NCBI GenBank assembly: GCA_049322755.1
Contig: JBMOQX010000059.1
Location: 1 to 42,708, forward strand
Reading direction: 5' to 3'
Length of the DNA stretch: 42,708 nt
Source: DATIUV01 sp049322755
Lineage (GTDB): Bacteria > Pseudomonadota > Gammaproteobacteria > Burkholderiales > UBA6910
Shown: positions 21,860 to 33,245 of the stretch, piece by piece
How positions within the stretch are numbered: the first letter of the stretch is position 1
How the letters are laid out: every line of letters starts with the position of its first letter
Notes under the pieces: model-generated
Databases searched by the model: none
Told to the model about the DNA's origin: nothing
Seen by the model: only the letters and a program-made list of their open reading frames with translations
Program-made: the position numbers and the translations under genes

Positions 21860-23248
21860 TCAGTTGTAGGCGCTTTCGCCGTGATCGGAGATGTCGAGAC
21901 CCTGGGTCTCTTCCTCTTCCGTGACGCGCAGGCCCACGATCCCGCCGATGATCTTGAGCAGGATGAAGCTGATCACGCCGGTGTACACCAGGGTGAAGAC
22001 GACGCTGATGACCTGCGTCATCACCTGGCCGCCCATGGTGACGCCCTCGGCGTAGCCCACGCCGCCCAGACCCGGGGAGGCGAGGATGCCGATGCCGACT
22101 GCGCCGATGATGCCGGCCACGCCGTGCACGCCGAACACGTCCAGCGAGTCGTCATAGCCGAGCGAGCGCTTGAGGCTGCTCACCGCCCAGAAGCAGACGA
22201 TGCCGGCCACGATGCCCAGCACGATGGCGCCCATGGGACCGGCGCTGCCGCAGGCCGGGGTGATCGCCACCAGGCCGGCGACGGCGCCGGAGGCCGCACC
22301 CAGCAGGCTCGGCTTGCCCTTGGCCATCCACTCGATGAACAGCCAGCCCAGTACTGCGCTAGCGGTGGCGAGCTGCGTGTTCACCATCACCAGCGCCGCG
22401 CTGCCGTTGGCGGCCAGCGCGCTGCCGACGTTGAAGCCGAACCAGCCCACCCACAGCAGGGCGGCGCCGATCAGCGTGAACGTCAGGTTGTGGGGCGGCA
22501 TGGCCAGGGTGCCGTAGCCCTTGCGCTTGCCCAGCACGATGGCCGCCACCAGGCCGGCGATGCCGGCGTTGATGTGGACCACGGTGCCGCCCGCGAAGTC
22601 GATGGCGCCCATGCCGGCGATCCAGCCGCCGCCCCACACCATGTGGGCCATCGGCGCGTAGCACAGGATCAGCCACAGCGACACGAACCACAGCACCGCC
22701 GAGAACTTCATGCGCTCGGCGAACGCGCCGATGATGAGGGCCGGGGTGATGGCGGCGAAGGTCAGCTGGAACACCGCGAACAGGTACTCGGGGATGGTGC
22801 CCTGAAGCGAGTCCGGCGTGATGCCCGCGAGGAACATCTTCCCGAAGCCGCCCATGAACTTCTGCAGGCCGCCGCCGTCGGTGAAGGCCAGGCTGTAGCC
22901 GATCACGGCCCACAGGATGGACACCAGCGAGAACGTGACCAGCACCTGCATCAGCACCGAGAGCACGTTCTTGGCGCGCACCATGCCGCCGTAGAACAGC
23001 GCCAGTCCGGGGATGATCATCATGATCACCAGCACGGTGGACGTGAGCATCCAGGCGGTGTCGCCGGAGTCGAGCTTGGGTGCTTCCGCGGCCGGAGCGG
23101 CCGCGGGCGCCTCGGCCGCCGGCGCCTGCGCGAGCAGGATCCCGGCGCTTTCGACCGCGGCGTCGGCCGCGGGCGCATCCGCGGCGTGGGCGAGACCGCC
23201 CAGCAGCGTGGCTGCCAGCAGCGCGAACGTAACGTAGAGTTTTTTCAT
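21860..23248 (-). CDS. amtB: Ammonium transporter
   Basis: The 462-residue precursor begins with a signal peptide (KKLYVTFALLAATLLGGLAHA) and an Ala/Pro-rich linker, as usual in proteobacterial AmtB. The eleven-helix Amt core follows: DTAWMLTSTVLVIMMIIPGL, ALFYGGMVRAKNVLS, GMGAIDFAGGTVVHINAGIA and the twin-His region (GVHGVAGIIGAVG near the end). Trimeric AmtB carries ammonium across the inner membrane and is blocked by GlnK. The ATG at 23248 lies 10 bases after the glnK stop, with AGGGGG upstream. It ends an NtrC-type operon and is followed by a clear terminator. Confidence 0.95.
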   Translation of the reverse strand: MKKLYVTFALLAATLLGGLAHAADAPAADAAVESAGILLAQAPAAEAPAAAPAAEAPKLDSGDTAWMLTSTVLVIMMIIPGLALFYGGMVRAKNVLSVLMQVLVTFSLVSILWAVIGYSLAFTDGGGLQKFMGGFGKMFLAGITPDSLQGTIPEYLFAVFQLTFAAITPALIIGAFAERMKFSAVLWFVSLWLILCYAPMAHMVWGGGWIAGMGAIDFAGGTVVHINAGIAGLVAAIVLGKRKGYGTLAMPPHNLTFTLIGAALLWVGWFGFNVGSALAANGSAALVMVNTQLATASAVLGWLFIEWMAKGKPSLLGAASGAVAGLVAITPACGSAGPMGAIVLGIVAGIVCFWAVSSLKRSLGYDDSLDVFGVHGVAGIIGAVGIGILASPGLGGVGYAEGVTMGGQVMTQVISVVFTLVYTGVISFILLKIIGGIVGLRVTEEEETQGLDISDHGESAYN

Positions 23249-23258
23249 CGTGGGCCCC

Positions 23259-23597
23259 CTAGAGCGCTTCGGCGCCGGTCTCGCCGGTGCGGATGCGGAC
23301 GACCTGCTGCAGGTCGAACACGAAGACCTTGCCGTCGCCGATCTTGCCGGTGCTGGCGGATTTCTCGATGGCTTCCACCACCTGGTCCAGCATGTCCGAC
23401 TTGATGGCGATCTCGATCTTCACCTTGGGCAGGAAGTCGACGACATACTCGGCTCCGCGATAGAGCTCCGTATGCCCCTTCTGCCGTCCGAAGCCCTTGA
23501 CCTCGGTGACCGTGATGCCCTGCACGCCGATGGCGGAGAGGGCCTCGCGCACCTCGTCAAGCTTGAACGGCTTGATGATGGCGGTGACGAATTTCAT
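23259..23597 (-). CDS. glnK: Nitrogen regulatory PII protein
   Basis: The 112-residue protein shows the PII signatures: MKFVTAIIKPFKLDEVREAL, T-loop GFGRQKGHTELYRGAEYVVD with uridylylation Tyr51, and B/C loops TGKIGDGKVFVFDLQQVVRI. Phe3 replaces the Lys3 of GlnB and, together with linkage to amtB, favours GlnK. It senses ATP/ADP and 2-oxoglutarate and gates AmtB. AGGAG lies before the ATG. It is 45 bases downstream of the porin gene with no internal promoter recognised, so it depends on the sigma-54 promoter ahead of the porin. Confidence 0.95.
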   Translation of the reverse strand: MKFVTAIIKPFKLDEVREALSAIGVQGITVTEVKGFGRQKGHTELYRGAEYVVDFLPKVKIEIAIKSDMLDQVVEAIEKSASTGKIGDGKVFVFDLQQVVRIRTGETGAEAL

Positions 23598-23642
23598 TAA
23601 TGGCTCCTGTGTTCAAAGGACGTTCACCCGACGGGTGTCCCC

Positions 23643-24890
23643 TCAAAACTTGAAAATCGCCTGCGCGGCGAACGAAGTCTGGGTATCGCTGGTGCTCACC
23701 CCGTCGGACTTGACGAAGGAGGGCACGTCGGACCAGTCCCGTCGGGCTTCGGCGCGGAATTCGACATTCTTGTAGGGCAGGTAGGCCAGGGTAAGGGTCG
23801 CTTCCTTCCATTTCTGGATCACCCCGGTGCGATAACCGTCGTTGTCGTCGAAATACTCGCCGCGCAGAGACACGCGCCACTGGTCGTGGAACTGGTAATT
23901 GGCGTAGCCGGCAATGCCCTGCCATTCGGCTTTGATGATGCTTCCATCGACCAGCGAGGTGAAGTTCTTCTGGGTCCCGTAGTCGGCGTTAAGCACGAAC
24001 GTGAGCTTTTCCGTCGCGTTGATGGTGGCCACCACGTCGATCAGATTTCGCTGGCCGCCCGCAGGATCGAGGGGGCCCGCGACTTGCTCCTTGCCGAAAT
24101 ACCCTTGGGCCGCAAGCGAAAAGGACTTGTTCGGGGTCAGCGATGCCGACAGCTCCAGGGTCTTCTGGCTGTTGGTGTCCTTGAGGTCGTCCCACCCGTT
24201 ATTTACGCCGGCGATGAAACTGAACGAGTCGTTCACCGGAACAATAGCCCGCACGCCGGTATGGCTGAACGGGATGGCGTAGCCGAACAGAATCGAGCGC
24301 GACACGTTCACGTTGGCCGTGCTGTTGATGACCTCGGCCCCGCTTAAGGTCACATACTTGCCGGCGATGAGCATGAACGGCTTGAAGCCGTAGTGCACGT
24401 AGGCCTGGGTGACGTCGAAATTGTCCTTGGTGCCGGTGCCGGTGCCGTTGTTCGGGTTAGTATCGTACGCAGCGACGACGTCGGCATCCTTTCCGAAGGT
24501 CGCATTGACAAGACCTCCCAGACCCTCTCTGGGCAGCTTGGAAACGACGAGCCCCACCTGCTGCAAGTTGAAGGAATTGCGCTCCACGTCGAACACCCGG
24601 TTCGCCACGCCGCTGGTAAATACGCCTTTGCCGGACAGGTTGGTATAGGTTGCGTCGATGTAGCCGTTGAAGTCGATGCCCTCAGCGCCCATGATTGCGG
24701 CGAGTGTAGGGACTCCCGGCTTTTCCGGCATTTTGGTGGTGTCTGCCGCCGAATTTAGCGTAGTTTCTGCTAGCGCATTCCCCGGCTTTTCCGGCATTTT
24801 GGTGGTGTCTGCCGCCCGCGTTTGGGCGAAACCAGCAACAGGCAGGGAAATCCATCCGGCCAAGGCCAAAGCACGAGCAAGCATTCGCAT
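23643..24890 (-). CDS. Outer-membrane porin of the nitrogen-regulated glnK-amtB operon
   Basis: The 415-residue precursor has a signal peptide (RALALAGWISLPVAGFAQ), a repeated low-complexity N-terminus and a long beta-barrel part with alternating hydrophobic residues. It ends in the outer-membrane signature FAAQAIFKF with terminal Phe. It resembles OmpL-like beta-barrel porin-2 proteins. Position ahead of glnK-amtB matches, as I recall, the orf1 (nlmA)-glnK-amtB operon described in Herbaspirillum, whose first product is a nitrogen-limitation membrane protein. It may admit small nitrogen compounds. AAAGGACA precedes the ATG. The N-terminal 12-residue unit AADTTKMPEKPG occurs twice (residues 26-37 and 48-59). 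Confidence 0.8.
   Translation of the reverse strand: MRMLARALALAGWISLPVAGFAQTRAADTTKMPEKPGNALAETTLNSAADTTKMPEKPGVPTLAAIMGAEGIDFNGYIDATYTNLSGKGVFTSGVANRVFDVERNSFNLQQVGLVVSKLPREGLGGLVNATFGKDADVVAAYDTNPNNGTGTGTKDNFDVTQAYVHYGFKPFMLIAGKYVTLSGAEVINSTANVNVSRSILFGYAIPFSHTGVRAIVPVNDSFSFIAGVNNGWDDLKDTNSQKTLELSASLTPNKSFSLAAQGYFGKEQVAGPLDPAGGQRNLIDVVATINATEKLTFVLNADYGTQKNFTSLVDGSIIKAEWQGIAGYANYQFHDQWRVSLRGEYFDDNDGYRTGVIQKWKEATLTLAYLPYKNVEFRAEARRDWSDVPSFVKSDGVSTSDTQTSFAAQAIFKF
24715..24816. repeat. 36-base direct repeat inside the porin gene
   Basis: Copies at 24715-24750 and 24781-24816 are identical over 36 bases with a 30-base spacer (66-base period). In frame they duplicate the 12-residue unit AADTTKMPEKPG in the linker between signal peptide and barrel. 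Identity at all codon positions indicates a recent duplication or copy-number change. Confidence 0.9.
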
Positions 24891-24944
24891 AAAAATGTCC
24901 TTTCTCAGTAAGTAAGCGGCGAACGGTTAAGCTACCGGCCCATC

Positions 24945-24961
24945 AGCATGATTTGTGCCAA
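24945..24961 (-). promoter_or_regulatory. Sigma-54 promoter of porin-glnK-amtB
   Basis: Minus-strand TTGGCACAAATCATGCT matches the -24/-12 consensus YTGGCAC-N5-TTGCW, with one mismatch in the -12 box. The GG and GC dinucleotides are exactly 10 bases apart, as required. Transcription would start near 24935, giving a leader of about 45 bases before the porin ATG at 24890. Confidence 0.8.
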
Positions 24962-25022
24962 TCAAAAAATAAAATATGTTCATTGAGTTAGTGAAATTCC
25001 AGGCGGAGCACGGGGTGGCTAA

Positions 25023-25069
25023 TGCACAAATTTAGGGCGCCTTTCGGTGGGATGCACCAATTCGACGCA
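25023..25069 (-). promoter_or_regulatory. Two NtrC-like enhancer sites upstream of the sigma-54 promoter
   Basis: TGCACAAATTTAGGGCG (25023-25039) and TGCACCAATTCGACGCA (25053-25069) match the NtrC consensus TGCACCA-N3-TGGTGCA at about 13 and 14 of 17 positions. Their centres are 30 bases apart, about three helical turns, and lie near -96 and -126 from the predicted start, the usual range for paired NtrC sites. The distal site ends 1 base before the IS630 target TA. Confidence 0.7.
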
Positions 25070-25070
25070 T

Positions 25071-26171
25071 TACTAACCGGTCCGTTGTTTAGACTACACA
25101 TGGAGGCTCTGCTGGTCTATACTTCGTTCCATGAAACCACTGAAGATTGATGGTCGGACGCTGCCGCACGAGACCTCAGAGATGATTCGGTGCTGGGCGG
25201 TGCGTCGGGTCAAAGCTGGCGAGAGTCCGAGCAGCGTGATGAAGAGCTATGGCATGTGTCGGACCACGATTTACCGTTGGCTGCGGGCGGAGAGAAGCGG
25301 TGGCGAGAAGGCCTTGCGAGCGCGCAAGCACCCGGGGCCGCAAGCGAAGCTCACGGCGGCGCAGAAGTTGAAGGTGCGCCACTGGATCAACGGCAAGGAT
25401 CCGCGCCAGTACGGATTCGACTTCGGGCTGTGGTCGCGGCAGATCGTCGCGGCACTGATCGAGCAGCGCTTCGGCATCAAGCTGGGTGTGACGGCGGTCG
25501 GACGGTTGCTGGCCGCGCTCGACATTACCCCGCAGAAGCCGCTGCGCCGAGCCTACGAGCGCGACCCCGCGGCGATCAAACGCTGGACGCAGCAGACGTT
25601 TCCGCGGCTACGCGCCAGAGCCAAACGTCGAGGGGCGAAGATTTTCTTCCTGGACGAGACGGGGGTGCGCTCGGATCAGGTGTTGGGGCGCACCTGGGGG
25701 CTGCGCGGACACACACCGGAGGTGCCCACCAGTGGCAAGCGGCAAAGCGTGAGCGCGATTTCTGCCATCAACGCCCGGGGCGAATTCTGGTTCGAGATCT
25801 ACACCGAGCGGCTAAATGCCACCAAGTTCATTGAGCTGCTTACCCACTTCATGCGTGCTCGCAAGACTCCGGTGTTACTGATCCTGGATGGTCATCCGGC
25901 TCATGTAGCGAAGAGCGTTGCGCGCTATGTGCAGAGCCTGAAAGGACGACTCGAACTGCATTTTCTGCCGGGGTATGCACCGGAGCTCAATCCGGACGAG
26001 TTTGTCTGGAACCATCTCAAGCGGAAGGGCGTGAGCAAGAAGCCGCTGCTCCAAAACGAATCGCTCCGCCAACGCGTCCACGCCGATTTGACTGACATAC
26101 AATCGCCCCCGAGCCTTGTTCGCTCGTTCTTCAAAGCGCCGACTGTAGCCTATACTGCGGACTAGTTAGTA
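25071..26171 (+). mobile_element. IS630-family insertion sequence
   Basis: The element runs from 25073 to 26169, flanked by duplicated TA (25071-25072 and 26170-26171), the target of the IS630/Tc1 group. Terminal inverted repeats read CTAACCGGTCCG on the left and CTAACTAGTCCG on the right (reverse complement), with further weaker pairing inward (TAGACTACA versus TAGGCTACA). It holds one full-length transposase. It lies in the divergent gap between the porin-glnK-amtB operon and ubiK-comM, with the transposase reading toward ubiK. Confidence 0.9.
25131..26165 (+). CDS. IS630-family transposase
   Basis: The 344-residue protein has an N-terminal helix-turn-helix (about 13-55, ESPSSVMKSYGMCRTTIYRW), a second HTH-like part (about 75-135), and a DDE catalytic core. 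The three acidic residues are in IFFLDETGVRSD, LLILDGHPAHVA and YAPELNPDEFVWNHLKRKG. This order and the NPDE signature are typical of IS630. No frameshift or early stop is seen, so the enzyme should be active. The stop at 26163-26165 lies inside the right inverted-repeat region. A programmed frameshift, used by some relatives, is not needed here. Codon use is slightly less GC-biased than in the host genes. Confidence 0.93.
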   Translation: MKPLKIDGRTLPHETSEMIRCWAVRRVKAGESPSSVMKSYGMCRTTIYRWLRAERSGGEKALRARKHPGPQAKLTAAQKLKVRHWINGKDPRQYGFDFGLWSRQIVAALIEQRFGIKLGVTAVGRLLAALDITPQKPLRRAYERDPAAIKRWTQQTFPRLRARAKRRGAKIFFLDETGVRSDQVLGRTWGLRGHTPEVPTSGKRQSVSAISAINARGEFWFEIYTERLNATKFIELLTHFMRARKTPVLLILDGHPAHVAKSVARYVQSLKGRLELHFLPGYAPELNPDEFVWNHLKRKGVSKKPLLQNESLRQRVHADLTDIQSPPSLVRSFFKAPTVAYTAD

Positions 26172-26272
26172 AATTCGTCATGCACCATCGGCGAGTCCCG
26201 AAGCGGTTGTTGCATGCGCATAAGACATGGATGAAACTTACGATTCTTTTACCATGGTTCGGTTATCCGGCG

Positions 26273-26518
26273 ATGCTCAAGAAAGAATTGCTCGAGGACA
26301 TCAACGCGAAGATCGGCGAGGCACTGGCTCGCAGCCCTGCCACGGACGTGGAGAAAAACCTGCGCGCGCTGATGACCAGTTTTTTCGGGCGGCTCGATTT
26401 GGTGACGCGGGAAGAGTTCGACGTCCAACAGGCGGTGCTGGCGCGCACCCGGGAGAAGCTCGCGCAACTCGAGCAGCGGCTCGTGGAGCTGGAGCAGGCG
26501 GGCAAGCGCGAAAGCTGA
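26273..26518 (+). CDS. ubiK: UbiK (YqiC/BMFP-type) ubiquinone biosynthesis accessory factor
   Basis: The 81-residue protein starts MLKKELLEDINAKIGEALAR and contains FFGRLDLVTREEFDVQQAVL, followed by the coiled-coil end TREKLAQLEQRLVELEQ. RLDLVxREEFDVQ is the family hallmark. UbiK forms a trimeric coiled coil and assists the aerobic Ubi complex at the membrane. The ATG at 26273 is chosen by family length; an upstream in-frame extension starting inside the post-IS region is unlikely. The IS630 insertion ends 101 bases upstream, so the native promoter may be altered or replaced. It is followed 68 bases later by comM. Confidence 0.88.
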   Translation: MLKKELLEDINAKIGEALARSPATDVEKNLRALMTSFFGRLDLVTREEFDVQQAVLARTREKLAQLEQRLVELEQAGKRES

Positions 26519-26586
26519 CGGGGGACTGCGGCCGCCGCTTTGCGTGGCGGGTCATCCCGGGGCGCCCGTGATGCGTTGACGGCCGT

Positions 26587-28083
26587 ATGAGCGTCGCCGT
26601 CCTCTATAGCCGGGCGCTGACCGGGACCGAGGCGCCGCTGGTGACCGTGGAGGCGCACCTCGCCAACGGCCTGCCGGGCTTCACCATCGTCGGCCTGCCC
26701 GAGGCCGAGGTGAAGGAGGCCAAGGACCGCGTGCGGGCGGCGCTGCAGAACTGCCGCTTCGAGTTTCCCGCCCGACGCATCACCGTCAACCTGGCGCCGG
26801 CCGACCTGCCCAAGGAAAGCGGGCGCTTCGACCTGCCGATCGCGCTGGGCATCCTGGCGGCGTCGGGCCAGGTGCCCTCCGAGAAGCTCTCCTTATATGA
26901 ATGGGCCGGCGAGCTGGCGTTGACCGGCGAGTTGCGCCCGGTGCGCGGCGCGTTGGCGATGGTCTATCGCGCGCAGCGCGACGGCCGGGCGTTCGTGCTG
27001 CCCGAAGACAGCGCGGCGGAGGCGGCGCTGGTGGCGAGCTCCGAGGTCTACGCCGCCCGTACCCTGCTGGATGTGTGCGCCTTTCTGGCCGGGCGCGGGG
27101 CGCTGCCGCGAGGGGCGCCGACGGACCCGGCCGCGCTGCCCGCCTATCCCGATCTGCGCGAAGTGCGCGGGCAGGCGCCCGCCAAGCGCGCGCTGGAGAT
27201 CGCCGCCGCCGGCGGCCATTCACTGCTGATGCTGGGGCCTCCCGGCACCGGCAAGTCGATGCTGGCGCAGCGCCTGCCCGGGATCCTGCCGCCCATGACC
27301 GATGACCAGGCGCTGGAGGCCGCGGCGATCCAGTCGCTGGGCAGTCAGGGTTTCGCGCTGGACGCCTGGCGCCGCCGGCCGTTCCGCTCGCCCCACCACA
27401 CGGCCTCGGGCGTCGCGCTGGTGGGCGGCGGGAGCAATCCGCGGCCGGGCGAGATCTCGCTGGCGCTGCACGGCGTGCTGTTCCTGGACGAGTTTCCCGA
27501 GTTCGACCGCAAGGTGCTGGAGGTGCTGCGCGAGCCGCTGGAGTCGGGCCGGGTGTCGGTGTCGCGCGCCGCGCGCCAGGCCGACTTTCCGGCCGAGTTC
27601 CAACTGGTGGCGGCGATGAACCCGTGCCCGTGCGGCTACCTGGGCCATTTCAGCGGCCGCTGCCGCTGCACGCCCGATCAGGTGGCGCGCTATCGGTCCA
27701 AGATCTCGGGACCGCTGATGGACCGCATCGACATCCAGATCGAGGTGCCGGCAGTGCCCGAGAGCGAGCTCATGGGCCAGCCCGACGGCGAGGGCAGCGA
27801 TGCGGTGCGGGAACGGGTCAGCCGGGCCTACGCGCGCCAGATCGAGCGCCAGGGCCGGCCCAACGCGCGGCTGGCGGTGAAGGAGGTGGACACTCACTGC
27901 GGCATCGACGCCGGCGGCGTCGAACTGCTGAAGCGGGCCATCGCCCGGCTCAATCTCTCGGCGCGGGCCTATCACCGGGTTCTGAAGCTGGCGCGCACCA
28001 TCGCGGATCTGGCCGGCGCCGCAGAGGTGGCGGCGCCCCACGTGGCCGAGGCGATCCAGTACCGGCGGATGGACCGGGGCTGA
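26587..28083 (+). CDS. comM: YifB/ComM-family AAA+ ATPase
   Basis: The 498-residue protein has the N-terminal ChlI/Lon-like substrate domain (MSVAVLYSRALTGTEAPLVT, VEAHLANGLPGFTIVGLP), a Walker A motif GPPGTGKSM (about 217-225), a Walker B LFLDEFPEF (about 297), the sensor region MNPCPCGYLGH and a C-terminal Mg-chelatase-like part. ComM is a hexameric helicase that helps branch migration of imported DNA in natural transformation. It is often misnamed magnesium chelatase subunit. The ubiK-comM order is common in betaproteobacteria. The ATG at 26587 lacks a strong ribosome site but fits the family start exactly. Confidence 0.93.
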   Translation: MSVAVLYSRALTGTEAPLVTVEAHLANGLPGFTIVGLPEAEVKEAKDRVRAALQNCRFEFPARRITVNLAPADLPKESGRFDLPIALGILAASGQVPSEKLSLYEWAGELALTGELRPVRGALAMVYRAQRDGRAFVLPEDSAAEAALVASSEVYAARTLLDVCAFLAGRGALPRGAPTDPAALPAYPDLREVRGQAPAKRALEIAAAGGHSLLMLGPPGTGKSMLAQRLPGILPPMTDDQALEAAAIQSLGSQGFALDAWRRRPFRSPHHTASGVALVGGGSNPRPGEISLALHGVLFLDEFPEFDRKVLEVLREPLESGRVSVSRAARQADFPAEFQLVAAMNPCPCGYLGHFSGRCRCTPDQVARYRSKISGPLMDRIDIQIEVPAVPESELMGQPDGEGSDAVRERVSRAYARQIERQGRPNARLAVKEVDTHCGIDAGGVELLKRAIARLNLSARAYHRVLKLARTIADLAGAAEVAAPHVAEAIQYRRMDRG

Positions 28084-28160
28084 GGGCGGAGGAAACCGGC
28101 AGGATCAGCGCGGCCGCCGGCCTTCTCTGATCCCTGATTCCCGACGCCTGATCCCGGGAA

Positions 28161-28556
28161 TCAGCACTGCTCCCACGGCAGGCCTTCCTTGCGCCAGCCG
28201 TTCTTGGTGCTGCGGTGGTGCTTCTCGTCCAGCTCGCCCTCGAAGCCGTAGAGCACGTTGGAGACGTTGGTGAACCCCGCCTTCTCCAGCGCCTCGCCGG
28301 CCTCCCGGGAGCGGTTGCCGCTGCGGCAGATGAGGACGATGGGCCGGGTGGCGTGGTCGGTGCCCGCCAGCCGCTTCACCTGGCCGACGAAGTGGGGGTT
28401 CACCTCCCAGTCCGGGCCGTCGTTCCACGACACGTGCAAGGCGCCGGCGGGATGGCCGACGAACAGGTACTCCATCTCGCTGCGGCAGTCGATGAAGAGC
28501 GCGTCGGGATGCGCCTTGAGAAACTCGTGGGCCGCTTTGGGTGTCAGGTGATCCAT
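28161..28556 (-). CDS. Single-domain rhodanese-like sulfurtransferase
   Basis: The 131-residue protein has one rhodanese domain with the active-site loop CRSGNRS (Cys77-Ser83), plus FIDCRSEMEYLFVGHPAGAL near the start. It would carry sulfane sulfur as a Cys persulfide and pass it to thiols or cyanide. The short C-terminal tail NGWRKEGLPWEQC ends in a second cysteine. No signal peptide, so cytoplasmic. It lies alone, converging with comM and divergent from metH. A GATTCCCG...CGGGAATC inverted repeat (about 28137-28161) sits at its 3' end and may act in termination. Confidence 0.9.
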   Translation of the reverse strand: MDHLTPKAAHEFLKAHPDALFIDCRSEMEYLFVGHPAGALHVSWNDGPDWEVNPHFVGQVKRLAGTDHATRPIVLICRSGNRSREAGEALEKAGFTNVSNVLYGFEGELDEKHHRSTKNGWRKEGLPWEQC

Positions 28557-28660
28557 GGGTTCGACTGGAAATTCCTTGCCAAACCAAGATTATAGCCCGA
28601 TCCGGCGGCCGTCGCGTGGTAAAATGCCGGGCTTTACACTGCAGCGCCAGGTCTCGTGAC

Positions 28661-32377
<3,717 letters not shown>

Positions 32378-32400
32378 CCGTCGGCGGGTATCCGACGTTA

Positions 32401-32562
32401 TTTCACCGCGGAGGCGCTGAGGCGCAGAGGACCTCTGAAGACCATTGAACCGCGAAGGACGCGAAGGACGCAAAGGAACAGCGAACTCGAGTTCCCCAAG
32501 GAATTCCTTCGCGTCCTTTGCGGTGAAACGTTTTTCCCGGTGTCTCTGCGCGATGGTTAAGA
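32401..32562. repeat. Nested inverted repeat made of AAGGACGCG-like units (copy A)
   Basis: TTGAACCGCGAAGGACGCGA (32442 on) faces TCCTTCGCGTCCTTTGCGGT (about 32504-32524), forming a long stem from short purine-rich units. An outer, diverged pair, TTTCACCGCGGAGGCGC (about 32401) and CTCTGCGCGATGGTTAA (about 32546-32562), encloses it. A closely related copy is at 35484-35563. The rest of the 262-base gap between metH and rluE holds no gene that I can support. Confidence 0.75.
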
Positions 32563-32639
32563 CCAACACCCCGCGGAATGAACATCAGCTCGCCGTCGGT
32601 TAGTTCAAACACAGTTGCTCTGCGGTTAATGCCCGCGAC

Positions 32640-33245
32640 ATGACCCGCATCGTTCTGTTCAACAAACCCTACGGCGTGCTGTGCCAGTTCACGGCGCCGG
32701 CCGGGAAGCGCTCGCTCGGGGATTTCATCGACCTGCCCGGGGTGTATCCTGCGGGTCGGCTCGACCTGGACAGCGAGGGCCTGGTGGTGCTCACCGACGA
32801 CGGCGTCCTGCAGCACCGCATCAGCGATCCGCGGCACAAGCTCCCGAAGGTGTACTGGGCGCAGGTGGAAGGCGAGCCCGACGCACGGGCGCTGGCGCGG
32901 CTGGCCGCCGGGGTCGAGATCGACGGCCGGCGCACCCGCCCGGCGCGCGTGCGCCGCATTGATGAGCCCAAGAGCCTGTGGCCGCGCGACCCCCCGGTGC
33001 GCCTCCGGCGCGCGATCCCCACCGCCTGGGTCGAGCTGGCGCTCACCGAGGGCCGCAACCGCCAGGTGCGGCGCATGACGGCGGCGGTGGGCTTCCCCAC
33101 GCTGCGCCTGATTCGCTACGCTGTCGGGGAATGGAATCTGGACGGGCTGGCGCCGGGTTCATGGCGCCTGCCGGAAAACGCCGGCGTGGCGCCGCGGTCG
33201 AACATACATCCCACGCCGGGTCGCCGAATGGAGATCAACCGATGA
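32640..33245 (+). CDS. rluE: 23S rRNA pseudouridine synthase, RsuA/RluE family
   Basis: The 201-residue protein starts MTRIVLFNKPYGVLCQFTAP, contains the catalytic loop PAGRLDLDSEGLVVLTDDG (nucleophile Asp42) and ends with the family motif ALTEGRNRQVRRMTAAVGFP. It lacks the N-terminal S4 domain of RsuA/RluB, which fits RluE, the enzyme for U2457 of 23S rRNA. The C-terminal 30 residues are low complexity. It overlaps the M48 protease gene (ATGA at 33242-33245), implying translational coupling. No clear ribosome site is visible at the ATG. Confidence 0.88.
   Translation: MTRIVLFNKPYGVLCQFTAPAGKRSLGDFIDLPGVYPAGRLDLDSEGLVVLTDDGVLQHRISDPRHKLPKVYWAQVEGEPDARALARLAAGVEIDGRRTRPARVRRIDEPKSLWPRDPPVRLRRAIPTAWVELALTEGRNRQVRRMTAAVGFPTLRLIRYAVGEWNLDGLAPGSWRLPENAGVAPRSNIHPTPGRRMEINR

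Noticed and set aside
25071..26171. Composite transposon or genomic island boundary
   Set aside because: Only one IS copy with simple TA duplication; no cargo genes, no second copy, and flanking housekeeping synteny is continuous.
26587..28083. Magnesium chelatase subunit for chlorophyll or B12 synthesis
   Set aside because: The N-terminal YifB domain and position after ubiK identify ComM; no chlorophyll or cobalt chelatase genes are nearby.
28557..28660. Possible SAH, SAM or B12 riboswitch ahead of metH
   Set aside because: The 104-base gap is short and shows none of the conserved boxes I can recognise for these riboswitches.
32403..32837. Minus-strand reading with ATVFELTDGELMFIPRG upstream of rluE
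   Set aside because: The short protein-like stretch covers fewer than 40 codons and is flanked by repeat-derived text and antisense of rluE; too little to call a gene or remnant.
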